Origin: Tranzscheliella williamsii
Lineage: Eukaryota > Basidiomycota > Ustilaginomycetes > Ustilaginales > Ustilaginaceae
Length of the DNA stretch: 64,000 bases
Reading direction: 5' to 3'
NCBI GenBank assembly: GCA_023212725.1
Contig: JALBYF010000010.1
Span: 62,001-126,000 of the forward strand
Shown: in pieces, positions 1 to 8,305 of the stretch
Position numbering within the stretch: position 1 is the stretch's first letter
Layout: the number at the start of each line of letters is the position of its first letter
The notes under the pieces: model-generated
The model's database searches: none
What the model saw: only the letters and a program-made list of their open reading frames with translations
What the model was told of the DNA's origin: nothing
Made by a program: the position numbers and the translations under genes

Positions 1-329
1 GACATTTCCTTCGACGCGTGCCACAAGCCGGTCCAGTTCAGCACCGGCCCGCACTCGAAATACACCCACTGGAAGCAGACCGTCTTCTACACCAAGGACA
101 TCCTCACCGTCAACCAGGACGACGTCATCACCGGCAAGCTTGTCTGCAAGCCCAACGAGAGGAATAACCGCGACCTCGACATCACCATCGACTACGAAGT
201 CAAGGGCGTTGCCCCTTCCGCCGGCTCTATGGTCTACAAGATGTAAGTTCCCAGGCTTCGTTCCGTGCCTTTACCCAACTCTCTGCTGACCCCGCTCTCT
301 TTTGGCTTTCTCCTCGCGCCAGGTCCTGA
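1..329 (+). CDS. HMT1: Protein arginine N-methyltransferase 1 (PRMT1/Hmt1), C-terminal end (partial)
   Basis: The first 80 codons, in frame from base 1, encode the C-terminal beta-barrel end of type I protein arginine methyltransferase. The stretch HWKQTVFYT followed by KPNERNNRDLDITIDY is characteristic of PRMT1/Hmt1, which asymmetrically dimethylates arginines in RGG-rich RNA-binding proteins using S-adenosylmethionine. The catalytic domain lies outside the window. A consensus donor GTAAGT begins at 243 and an acceptor (CGCCAG) ends at 322. Splicing this 80-nt intron gives a last exon of only seven bases (323-329) and the ending K-M-S-stop. Retention stops at 246 with K-M-stop. Either way the protein is essentially complete at its C terminus. 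Identity is secure. The terminal exon is inferred from splice consensus. Confidence 0.9.
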
Positions 330-616
330 TCACGCTGCGAAACGTGCATTCCTCGCCCCCGCCACGCGCGGCTCCAAAAACACCCTGCGCAGGCAGCCCC
401 AACCCTCCGCTGTACTTTCCTAGACTTTCGCCCCACACTGTCCATAACTATTCTACACCAGGTGCATAGCAATACGGTCTCGATTTTGGTCTCTGTCTCC
501 TCGGTTTCTGTCTCTGTCTCGTCTCTGTCTCGGGCACAGTCGTAGTCTTGGGCGTGCTGATGTGCAGGAGCTCGGCAGGGTGTCGTTCGAAAAGTGATGA
601 CTGCTGGACAGGACAC

Positions 617-824
<208 letters not shown>

Positions 825-830
825 GTGCTG

Positions 831-2174
831 CTAAAAGGAGATGACCTTGGCGGAGCGAGGTTTCTTGGGGGAGGGCTGGTGGGCGTCGAGGTTTGCGCGC
901 TTGCGGGCGAAGGAGTGGAAGTGGTCGTCGTCGGGGCCGAGCGAGGCTTGCGTGGAGCCGACGATGAGGTGTGCGGGGGTGGAGTCATTGCGGGCGGGGG
1001 TTGCCTCGCTGCGGTGGGTGAGGGGGCAGTCCTTGGCGAGGTGTTCGACGGAGCTGCACAGCTTGCAGGCGCCGCCCTCTGGGTAAACGCCGCGGCCGGC
1101 GTTGTTGGGGCACTTGGACGAGAGGTGTCCCTTGGCGCCGCAGACGAAGCACGTTGCGAATGGCAGTGCGTCGCCCTTGGCGGGCTTTCGGCAGCGCGAG
1201 AGCGTATGCTCGGTCGAGCCACATCGGAAGCAGATGCCCACCGCGTCGCGCCCCACCATGGCGCCCTCCGCCTCGGCGCCTGCATCGTCCGTCTTCAGCC
1301 GGACCGACTGCGCGTCCAGCACGTTCGGGCAGTCCTTGGCCGCATGCCCCATCCCTCGACACGCGAAACACTTCTGCTTGGATGCGCGCTCCGCCGCCCG
1401 CTCCTCCCGCCGCGCGTCGCGCCGGTCCATTCGTCGCTGATCCTCGCCCCTCTCTTCCCGCTGGTAGCCGGCGCTGTCGCCCTGGCCTTGCCCCCACCTT
1501 TCCCCGGTGGAACGACCTTGTGCAGCGGCATCGGGATATGCACCGGGCCCCGCACCCCCCGTATGGGGAGCAGCGCCTCGTCGGGCGCCCCAACCGCCAT
1601 CGCCGCCCATCGCCGCTTCTCTGCGCGAGGCCGACGGGTCGGACCAGTCCTGCTTCTGCCGCGCCTGCCACTGCTGTTCGCTCTGCGGCGCACCCAGCCG
1701 GATCAGCTGCCCCTTGGGCCCGTACTCGAACGCGCCGTACATCTGCTCGACCTGGCGCTCCACATCGCGCGTCATCTTCTGGAACCGCTTCTTGCTCTCC
1801 TCGTTCTTTGCCTTCTTCGCCTTGAGCTTGAGCAGCTTTGCCCGCTTCAGCAGCTTCTCCACCGTAGGCGGCTCCGTGGCGACCGAGGCGGACGCCTCCG
1901 CTGTCTCCTCTGTGCCACCGTTCCCCTGGACGGCACTGGCGCTCCTCCCCGTGGACGGCCCCGCTTCGGCCTCTTGAGACACGTCGGAAGTAGACTCCTC
2001 CGCCTCCACCGTTTCTACCACCGCAGCAGTCTTGCGCCCACCTCGCGACGCAGCTTGGGCGACGGGCAACGGCACCTCGGCCTCGACATCAAGCTCGGGC
2101 TCGCTGTCCGAGTCGACGGTCTTGTTCGCCTTTGCAAGCGTCCTCCGCCCGTCCAGCTTGGTATATCTAGTCAT
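831..2174 (-). CDS. ZCCHC9-like zinc-knuckle (4x CCHC) nuclear protein
   Basis: A 447-residue protein whose C-terminal third carries four CCHC zinc knuckles: CFACRGMGHAAKDC, CFRCGSTEHTLSRC, CFVCGAKGHLSSKC and CKLCSSVEHLAKDC. The order and spacing, including the YPEGGACKLC block, match the ZCCHC9 family of nucleolar RNA-binding proteins linked to rRNA processing. The N-terminal half is acidic then lysine-rich (KLLKRAKLLKLKAKKAK) and probably helical; the middle is Gly/Arg-rich and disordered. I start at the ATG at 2172-2174 (MTRYTKLDGRR), because ZCCHC9 proteins also begin MTR and the frame extends upstream only by a GTG. The 3' end abuts the poly-G block. A basic tail (FARKR, SPKKPR) may be a nuclear signal. 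Family assignment is strong; the exact role is inferred from homologues. Confidence 0.85.
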   Translation of the reverse strand: MTRYTKLDGRRTLAKANKTVDSDSEPELDVEAEVPLPVAQAASRGGRKTAAVVETVEAEESTSDVSQEAEAGPSTGRSASAVQGNGGTEETAEASASVATEPPTVEKLLKRAKLLKLKAKKAKNEESKKRFQKMTRDVERQVEQMYGAFEYGPKGQLIRLGAPQSEQQWQARQKQDWSDPSASRREAAMGGDGGWGARRGAAPHTGGAGPGAYPDAAAQGRSTGERWGQGQGDSAGYQREERGEDQRRMDRRDARREERAAERASKQKCFACRGMGHAAKDCPNVLDAQSVRLKTDDAGAEAEGAMVGRDAVGICFRCGSTEHTLSRCRKPAKGDALPFATCFVCGAKGHLSSKCPNNAGRGVYPEGGACKLCSSVEHLAKDCPLTHRSEATPARNDSTPAHLIVGSTQASLGPDDDHFHSFARKRANLDAHQPSPKKPRSAKVISF

Positions 2175-2520
2175 CGTCTTGCAGTGTGGTGGTGCTTGTG
2201 ATTGCGACAGGAGGCTTGACTGCAATGCGTTGGTAGAGGGCAAGGCGCACGACACCTCCACGACGAAATTTTTCCAGTCTGGCGGCCCGAAATTCTTGCT
2301 AATTTTGCCTGCCTGAATTGATAAAGTAAATGTGTTAGATTGTAAGAATAGTTGTTGGGCCGACGCCGACTCCCGAGGAAAGCGCAGTCAGAGGTGTGGA
2401 GGGACGAGAGGTCGAGCCACGTCGACATCCTGAGCCTTTGCTCACAGCTCCTTCACCACCCATCACCGTCTACCCCTTACACCTTGAACATCTCCTAGGT
2501 GCAAGCAGTGCAGGACTTCG

Positions 2521-3726
2521 ATGATGGACGAGATCCGCAAGATTCCGCCCGTGACGCGGTTCCTGGTGGGTGCCGTCATCGGCGTCACCGGGCCGTGCCT
2601 GCTGCAGATGGTCAGCGTTACGCATTTCGTTTTCTACTGGCCCTACATCCGCAAGTTGCAGCTGCACCGCCTGCTCACCTCGTTCTTCTATGGCGGCAAC
2701 GGCCTGCCACTCCTCTTTGGTACCTTCATGCTGTTCCGCAATAGTATGGATCTTGAACTGAACCACTTTGGCCGTCGCACCGCCGACTACGTATGGTCTC
2801 TGCTCGTGATGGCTATTGCGATCATCGGCCTCAATCAACCGCTTGGATCGTCGGTGTTCTTCACGCCCATGCTGAACGCGATCATCTACCTCTGGAGCCG
2901 CGCGAATCCGACGAGCAGCGTCAACTTCTTCGGCGTCGTCACCTGCCCGTCCAGGTACGTCCCCTACGCCTACCTGTTTCTCGATCTTGTCATGGGCGGG
3001 CCCTTTGCTGTCGTTCAGAGCGGCACGGGTCTCCTTGCTGGCTACTTTTACTGGTTGCTTGCCGAGGTGCTTCCGGCGCAGAGCGGCGGGCGCGGTCGAC
3101 GCTGGCTCTCCACGCCGGCGTTTCTCCGGCGACTGCTGCCGGATTCGCTGGATCCTGCGATGGCAGGGCAGAATATAGGCGAGCGGCAGGGGCGGCGGGT
3201 TGCAGGAGGCGTTGCTTGGAATGCAGTGCCTGGGACAGGCCATCGGCTCGGGCGGGATGCGGGTGGGGGCGGCGCTCGGCCGACGAGTGTGGCTTCGGCG
3301 CTCGGGGCCGGCACCCGCTCCTTGGCACGGTGGAATCCCTTCTCGTCGCGCGCTTTCTCCGCGTCGGCAGGCAGAGAGCCCAGCCGGGAGGAGCTGCTCG
3401 CCGCCGCCGAGCGCAGGCTGCAGTCGGCCCAGTCGCGCTCGATCGTCGCCCGCAACGCCGCCGAGAAGCCCGCCGGCTCGAACCACCCAGGCACCACCGC
3501 GCTCAACATCCCCTCCGCAACCCGCCGCCGCACCCCCGCCCCCGCAGCCCACCCCGCCATCGCCCAACTCTCTCCCCCGCCCCCCGACGACATGCAAGAC
3601 CACAGCTCCAGCGGCGGCACCGTCGCCGAACAGCGTCGCCCGCCCAACGCACCCGCAACCGGACATACGGCCGAGTCAGACACAAACTCCCCGTGGGCGA
3701 GCCAGGGCAGAAGGCTCGACCAATAG
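2521..3726 (+). CDS. Derlin-family ER membrane protein (ERAD) with long C-terminal tail
   Basis: A 401-residue protein beginning MMDEIRKIPPVTRFLVG, the typical Derlin N-terminus, followed by VTGPCLLQMVSVTHFVFYWP and several hydrophobic segments to about residue 190. Derlins are rhomboid pseudoproteases that help move misfolded proteins out of the ER to Cdc48 and the proteasome. The Derlin W-S-R signature (LWSRANP) lies in the third hydrophobic region; rhomboid catalytic residues are not expected in this family. Residues 200-401 form an Arg/Pro/Ser-rich disordered tail, far longer than in typical Derlins (about 250 residues). I see no clear SHP box for Cdc48 binding, so I do not choose between Der1 and Dfm1. 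Two ATGs in tandem (2521, 2524) open the frame. It is divergent from the ZCCHC9-like gene (347-bp shared upstream region) and convergent with CPS1. Confidence 0.9.
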   Translation: MMDEIRKIPPVTRFLVGAVIGVTGPCLLQMVSVTHFVFYWPYIRKLQLHRLLTSFFYGGNGLPLLFGTFMLFRNSMDLELNHFGRRTADYVWSLLVMAIAIIGLNQPLGSSVFFTPMLNAIIYLWSRANPTSSVNFFGVVTCPSRYVPYAYLFLDLVMGGPFAVVQSGTGLLAGYFYWLLAEVLPAQSGGRGRRWLSTPAFLRRLLPDSLDPAMAGQNIGERQGRRVAGGVAWNAVPGTGHRLGRDAGGGGARPTSVASALGAGTRSLARWNPFSSRAFSASAGREPSREELLAAAERRLQSAQSRSIVARNAAEKPAGSNHPGTTALNIPSATRRRTPAPAAHPAIAQLSPPPPDDMQDHSSSGGTVAEQRRPPNAPATGHTAESDTNSPWASQGRRLDQ

Positions 3727-3887
3727 CCTCGGCCATGTCGACCAAGCAACCACACTGAAGCACAGCCACACCAGAATCTGTGCCAATTCCAATACCTCTG
3801 ATCGCGACTGCAAGCATGGCTGAGAGTGATGGTCTATTGCATCCAACACATGATGAGTGGAAAGAGAGGCTGTGCATGCCACGCCGG

Positions 3888-5774
3888 TCAGAGGGTGGAT
3901 TCTTGGCTGGCGGCCTGTATGAGTAAGGTGTAGAACTCGGTGGACTTTACGAGGCCGTCGATGGTTGTCCGCTCGTCGACGGTGTGGATGTTCTCCGACT
4001 CGCCGGGCAGGGGGAAGGGGAGGCTGGAGCCCGGGCTGAAGCGGAAGATGTGCGAGGTGAGGTTCCAGTAGCTCTTGGTGTCGGTGTTGCCGCCCATCAG
4101 ATCCGGCGCGACGAGGATCTCGGACCAGATGTTCCTGATGACGCCCTGAAGCAGTTTCCACGGCGCCGCGGCAGCTGCCAGCGGAGTCAGCGGCGCCGGC
4201 TCGAGCGCCGAGTTGAACGCGTCGCTAAACACCAGCTCTCCCGCGCGACCCGAGGCGGCATCCGCCTCGGCCTCGACAAACTCCCACCCCGCACCGCCAC
4301 TGCGCATTCTCAGCCCAGCACGCTGAGCGATCGGCGCGAGCGTCTGGACCATGTGCCTCCGCACGTCAGCCACGCTCGACCCGACATCGATCCGGTGGTT
4401 GACGATCGCATACGCCTGCTCCGGCAGGGCATTGACCTTGACCCCACCCGAAATCAGGTCCACCGCCTGCGTGGTGCGGAACGAGAAGAGCTGCGTCTCG
4501 TCCAAAAGCTTCAGGATCCTGCGTGCCTGCTTGTCCAGGCCAGCGCGGTTCCTGCTCGACCGGAACGATTGGCCTTGCAGCTGCTCAAGCCTTTTCAGTT
4601 CTTTACTCAGTTTGGGATCGGCATTGGGTGCGTCCCTTGTGCATTGCAGGAATTGCAAGGCGGGGTTGTGGTCAACGCCAGAGAGGTTGAGGGTAGGCTG
4701 GAACGGGTTCGCTTCGATGGCTGTCACCAGCTGGGCTAGGTAGCCGATGGCTGTATGCTTGGACGGCTCGGATGAGTGGCCTCCCGGAGCGTGTACAGCG
4801 ATCCTGACATCGAGGTATCCTTTCTCAGCAACAGCGGGCGCGGCGACAGCAACGCCTAGGTTGAGCCCCGATGCATCAGCGCGCATGATCTCGCCCCCCT
4901 CATCGACGATCATGGCAATGCTGTCTGCTCCATACCTCTTTTGAAGGAAGCGGGAAAGCGCCTCGCCTCCCTGCGTGCCTGCGCTCTCCTCATCAAAGCC
5001 GAACGCGCAAACCACAGTCCGCCTTGGTTTGTATCCAGACTCAAGCAGCGTTTCGATGGCAGCCAGCGTCGAGATCAAGGATGCCTTGGTATCGCTCGAT
5101 CCTCGTCCCCAGACCAGGCCTCGCTTTTGGTCCACATGGCCAGAGAAGGGAGGATAGGACCATTTGTCTATGGTTTCGGGTTCGACGGGTACGACATCCT
5201 GGTGCGCCATGAGGAGCAGCGGCTTCAACGAGGTGTCGGTGCCCGGCCATGTATAGAGCAGACCATGCTGGTTGACAAGCTCCTGGCCAACTGGCGACTG
5301 ATTGGCGTGGATTCGTGGGAAGGAGGATCGAAGATAGTCGCGAAAGGGAGCGAAGACCGTCTGCCACCGCTGCGGATCTTGCGTAACAGTAGGCCAGTCG
5401 TCACCGACGCTGGTATCTACGCGCACCGCACCCGACAGCAGGCTGGCCAGCTGCGAGGCGGGTGGAATCGCCACGCTGTGGTTGAGATGCGACGCAAGTC
5501 GGTATGGCCGCACCTGCGGGCAGATGCCGTCGGTCGCATGTGTGGTAGGCGGGCAGGAGCTACGACGGCCAGTCCAGCAGAGAAAGTGGTGAAAGTCATT
5601 GTCTGGATGCGTGTGGATCAGAATATAACAGGCCATAAGCAAGTAGACAAGCCGTAGCAAAGAGGCCAAACAGGACGCTTTACTTCGCAGCCATCTGTCA
5701 TCGCCAGAGGCGGGCGATCCGGAGTGGTCGCTATACGGCAATTCGGAGGTGGTCACTTGATAGTCTTTGCCCAT
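3888..5774 (-). CDS. CPS1: Vacuolar carboxypeptidase S (Gly-X carboxypeptidase, M20 family)
   Basis: A 628-residue intronless gene. Residues about 33-53 form one hydrophobic segment after a charged cytosolic tail, fitting the type II anchor of Cps1, which reaches the vacuole lumen through multivesicular bodies. The M20 di-zinc core is complete: LLMAHQDVVPVE (His191, Asp193), WGRGSSDTKAS (bridging Asp228), the catalytic and ligand glutamates in DEESAGTQGG (262-263), VDEGGE (about 291) and the distal histidine in NLTSHIFRFSP near residue 578. HAPGGHSSEPSKHTAIG marks the dimerisation (lid) domain. The enzyme releases C-terminal residues from short peptides for nitrogen salvage. It is convergent with the Derlin gene (161 bp between stops). 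Identification is firm. Confidence 0.95.
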   Translation of the reverse strand: MGKDYQVTTSELPYSDHSGSPASGDDRWLRSKASCLASLLRLVYLLMACYILIHTHPDNDFHHFLCWTGRRSSCPPTTHATDGICPQVRPYRLASHLNHSVAIPPASQLASLLSGAVRVDTSVGDDWPTVTQDPQRWQTVFAPFRDYLRSSFPRIHANQSPVGQELVNQHGLLYTWPGTDTSLKPLLLMAHQDVVPVEPETIDKWSYPPFSGHVDQKRGLVWGRGSSDTKASLISTLAAIETLLESGYKPRRTVVCAFGFDEESAGTQGGEALSRFLQKRYGADSIAMIVDEGGEIMRADASGLNLGVAVAAPAVAEKGYLDVRIAVHAPGGHSSEPSKHTAIGYLAQLVTAIEANPFQPTLNLSGVDHNPALQFLQCTRDAPNADPKLSKELKRLEQLQGQSFRSSRNRAGLDKQARRILKLLDETQLFSFRTTQAVDLISGGVKVNALPEQAYAIVNHRIDVGSSVADVRRHMVQTLAPIAQRAGLRMRSGGAGWEFVEAEADAASGRAGELVFSDAFNSALEPAPLTPLAAAAAPWKLLQGVIRNIWSEILVAPDLMGGNTDTKSYWNLTSHIFRFSPGSSLPFPLPGESENIHTVDERTTIDGLVKSTEFYTLLIQAASQESTL

Positions 5775-6230
5775 ATTTCAAGACTGCACGGTGCGTCGAA
5801 GTGTCGCCCCAACGATGCAAGCACGCACAGTGTGATGGTTCAGAGAAAGCCAGAAACAGTCTTGAATATCGGGTCGTAAGTCACACTACTACTTAACCCT
5901 CCACTGCCGCGGCCGTCGGCTACCGCCCGACCAGCGATAAGGCGGATCTTACCCGGCTCTTTTTGCCTGCGCCTGTCTTTTCCTTTGACCTGACGCAATC
6001 ACACTTCACAGCCACAGAGTTGCACACTACTGTACTTGTACTTGTAGCGTGATGCGATGATTTAGATCTGCTGATTGTGACTGCACCGACGTGATAATTA
6101 AGATTGTGAGTGTCGTAGTGTGATCACGATCTTGGCCCTGCTCGCAGCACGTTTGTTGCTGCATGTTCACTGAAGCATAGGAGGAGAGGCACTGGCCCTT
6201 CTGCGCGCAGCCCGTCCATTTGAATCGGGT
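5775..6230. promoter_or_regulatory. Upstream region of CPS1 / downstream of TAD1
   Basis: No gene seen. It lies between two minus-strand genes, so it should hold the CPS1 promoter and the TAD1 3' end. It contains a GATAAGGCGGAT motif at 5936-5947 that recurs at 43030-43041. GATAAG is the core site of fungal nitrogen-regulating GATA factors, which would suit a peptidase gene, but one site is weak evidence. Confidence 0.35.
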
Positions 6231-8081
6231 TCAGACTGGCACAACACATCCGGCAAGGTCGAAGCGCTCGTATGTGGAAGGGGTTCTAAGCCAGCCTCTC
6301 ATGGGTTGAGGGGCGGTGTGCTCCTCTGCAGTACTCATGCGGACGCGATCAGCGACCGCAGTTTCCCGCCCAGTAACAAAGCCTTCAGCGTCGAAGGCAG
6401 GTGGATGCGAGTCGTCGCTGGTCGGCCGGATAGCAGTCCCTCTAGACTGCAAGAACAACTCAATTGCTTCTTCCGCTTCTTGATCACTGGCGCGGCCGAT
6501 CAGCTCCTCTTTGTTTGTCCTGTATGCCATCGTGCCGGGCGCTATCTCTCTTTTAGCTCGCCAATACGAGATACCAGGCGGCCACGGTGGCAGGTCGAGG
6601 CGCGAATATGCTTCGGCGACGCTGCGAAACCAGTCCAGTTTGCAGACAGATGAGCGCGCCTTGGCACGCAGCACCGAGCTCGGGTCAGGCAGACGACGAT
6701 GCGGGGCCCCCATGCGGATACCCGCCACCAGGTTTTCTTGTCTGCCCGCCTTTACCGCTTCCTGCACAGAAGAGTAGTGGATCTGAGCAGCGCCTCCGAT
6801 GAACAATATAGACCCGCTCGACGAGACTGGTTCATGCGACTGTCGAAAAAAAGCGAACGCAATCGGTCTAGGCTCCTCTGCCGGATCTTTCCTGGCTGTT
6901 TTTGAGACGTCGGAGAGCACTGAGTTGACCATCTCGTCCCAAGCCTCAGCAGTGCGCAGCTCCCTGCTGTCGCTGAATTGCACTGGGGTGAAGGCCACCT
7001 GTGGAACGGTGTATGCACTGGCATGCGGGTGATCAGGGATAGCTCTGCCCAGACTGGCGGTGCATTCACGCTCCAGCAAGCGTACCAGCTCGCTGCGTTC
7101 ATCCTTCAGCGCTCCGGGAAAGATCTGCCTAAGCGCGCCATCTGAGATGGTGACAGAGTCGATACGTATCGGTTCAACCAGCGCGGACAGGAGGCTGCCC
7201 TGTATGCCGAGATGGGTCCAGAGAGTGAGCTTATCGCTGCAGGACATGGCCGTGCTGGGCAGCGAGTCGGGCCGTCCCGGCTTGGTGCGCAAGCTTGCCG
7301 CCGATCGCCTAATGCTGCTCGGCGTACCTACGGTGTCCACGGCATGGTATGTGGACGCGGCGCGGCCTCGAGCTACCATGGTCTGGGCCGGTCCCACCGG
7401 CATCAATACTGGGGACGCTGGCCGCTGGCTGTAGTGCGACAGCAGCTGCGCGGGCATGGGACGATCGGTTCGGCCTTCGCTTTGGTCCTGCTCTGCCCTC
7501 TGAAACTCGAACAGCACATCCGAGGCGTGTCCACAGGGCAGCGTCGATACGTACAGATGCAGCGTTACCTGCGGTCGCAGCTTGTACCTCCCCAGTGTAC
7601 CAGGTTCGAACAAGGCCAACAAAGGCAATCCAAGCGGTGGTCCGCCTTCCTCTCGATGAGCACTAGCGGTGCGTTCCACAACTAGGCGGTCGACCAGCCA
7701 GCGGCGAGCGCCCCTTCTCGCCAAGACCTCGGCATGACTGTCTTGCAAAACGTCGCCTGTCGTTGGCGTCGCCGCTGCCGGAAGACATTTGAGCCCCGTG
7801 GCTAGCGAAATGACCGCATACTCTCGCCCTTCTGTGGCGGCCACTTTTGTGTCTGCTGCGCCAGTCTGCGCTGACCTGGATCCCGGGGTCTGATGCTCGT
7901 CCGTAGCGGTGCGGGGCGTAGCGGGGAATGAGACGACGAAGCCGGCCAGGACGGACCATTCGAGACGACCGTTGCTCCTACGGCCTGGCTTAGCCCCTCG
8001 ACCAGGCAGCGCATTGTAGGCATCCACGCAGAGTTGAGCCACCACACCATGCTCGGACTCCCTGTCATCTCGCCCGTTCAT
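6231..8081 (-). CDS. TAD1: tRNA-specific adenosine deaminase 1 (A37 of tRNA-Ala)
   Basis: A 616-residue ADAR/ADAT1-type deaminase (A_deamin domain from about residue 90). Visible zinc and catalytic elements are [10 protein letters not shown] (His116 ligand, Glu118 proton shuttle), STLPCGHAS (Cys183) and a later [19 protein letters not shown] (Cys281), followed by LGIQGSLLS, all in the order of Tad1. The enzyme converts adenosine 37 next to the anticodon of tRNA-Ala to inosine. At residue 185 the usual PCGD is PCGH. The codon is CAC on the coding strand and is unambiguous. The protein is longer than yeast Tad1 (about 400) owing to low-similarity insertions between the motifs. It shares a 224-bp divergent upstream region with the NAPE-PLD-like gene. 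Identity is strong; the effect of His185 is unknown. Confidence 0.92.
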   Translation of the reverse strand: MNGRDDRESEHGVVAQLCVDAYNALPGRGAKPGRRSNGRLEWSVLAGFVVSFPATPRTATDEHQTPGSRSAQTGAADTKVAATEGREYAVISLATGLKCLPAAATPTTGDVLQDSHAEVLARRGARRWLVDRLVVERTASAHREEGGPPLGLPLLALFEPGTLGRYKLRPQVTLHLYVSTLPCGHASDVLFEFQRAEQDQSEGRTDRPMPAQLLSHYSQRPASPVLMPVGPAQTMVARGRAASTYHAVDTVGTPSSIRRSAASLRTKPGRPDSLPSTAMSCSDKLTLWTHLGIQGSLLSALVEPIRIDSVTISDGALRQIFPGALKDERSELVRLLERECTASLGRAIPDHPHASAYTVPQVAFTPVQFSDSRELRTAEAWDEMVNSVLSDVSKTARKDPAEEPRPIAFAFFRQSHEPVSSSGSILFIGGAAQIHYSSVQEAVKAGRQENLVAGIRMGAPHRRLPDPSSVLRAKARSSVCKLDWFRSVAEAYSRLDLPPWPPGISYWRAKREIAPGTMAYRTNKEELIGRASDQEAEEAIELFLQSRGTAIRPTSDDSHPPAFDAEGFVTGRETAVADRVRMSTAEEHTAPQPMRGWLRTPSTYERFDLAGCVVPV

Positions 8082-8305
8082 CTCGAACGATACGAGGGTC
8101 AGAGACAGGCGGAGTGGCGGGGCTGGAGTTGAGCTCCGAGAATAGGTATGAGAATGATTTCTATCTAACCAAAAATACGATCAAAAAACGCAAGGCAAGT
8201 ATGCTTGGAAAATTAGCCAGAAAAGGGTCCTACTGCAGAAACGACGTCATCCAGGACGCAACACTTGCATGACTGAATGCCAAGACCTAACCGGCGATCC
8301 TCTAA

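Noticed and set aside
2175..2261. Upstream extension of the zinc-knuckle gene to 2261
   Set aside because: It starts with GTG; the first ATG gives the MTR start seen in ZCCHC9 proteins. The same reasoning removed GTG/TTG extensions of the SDR, sirtuin, RSM24, DST1, bromodomain, CIA2, Msb1-like, giant Ser-rich and pseudo-helicase genes.
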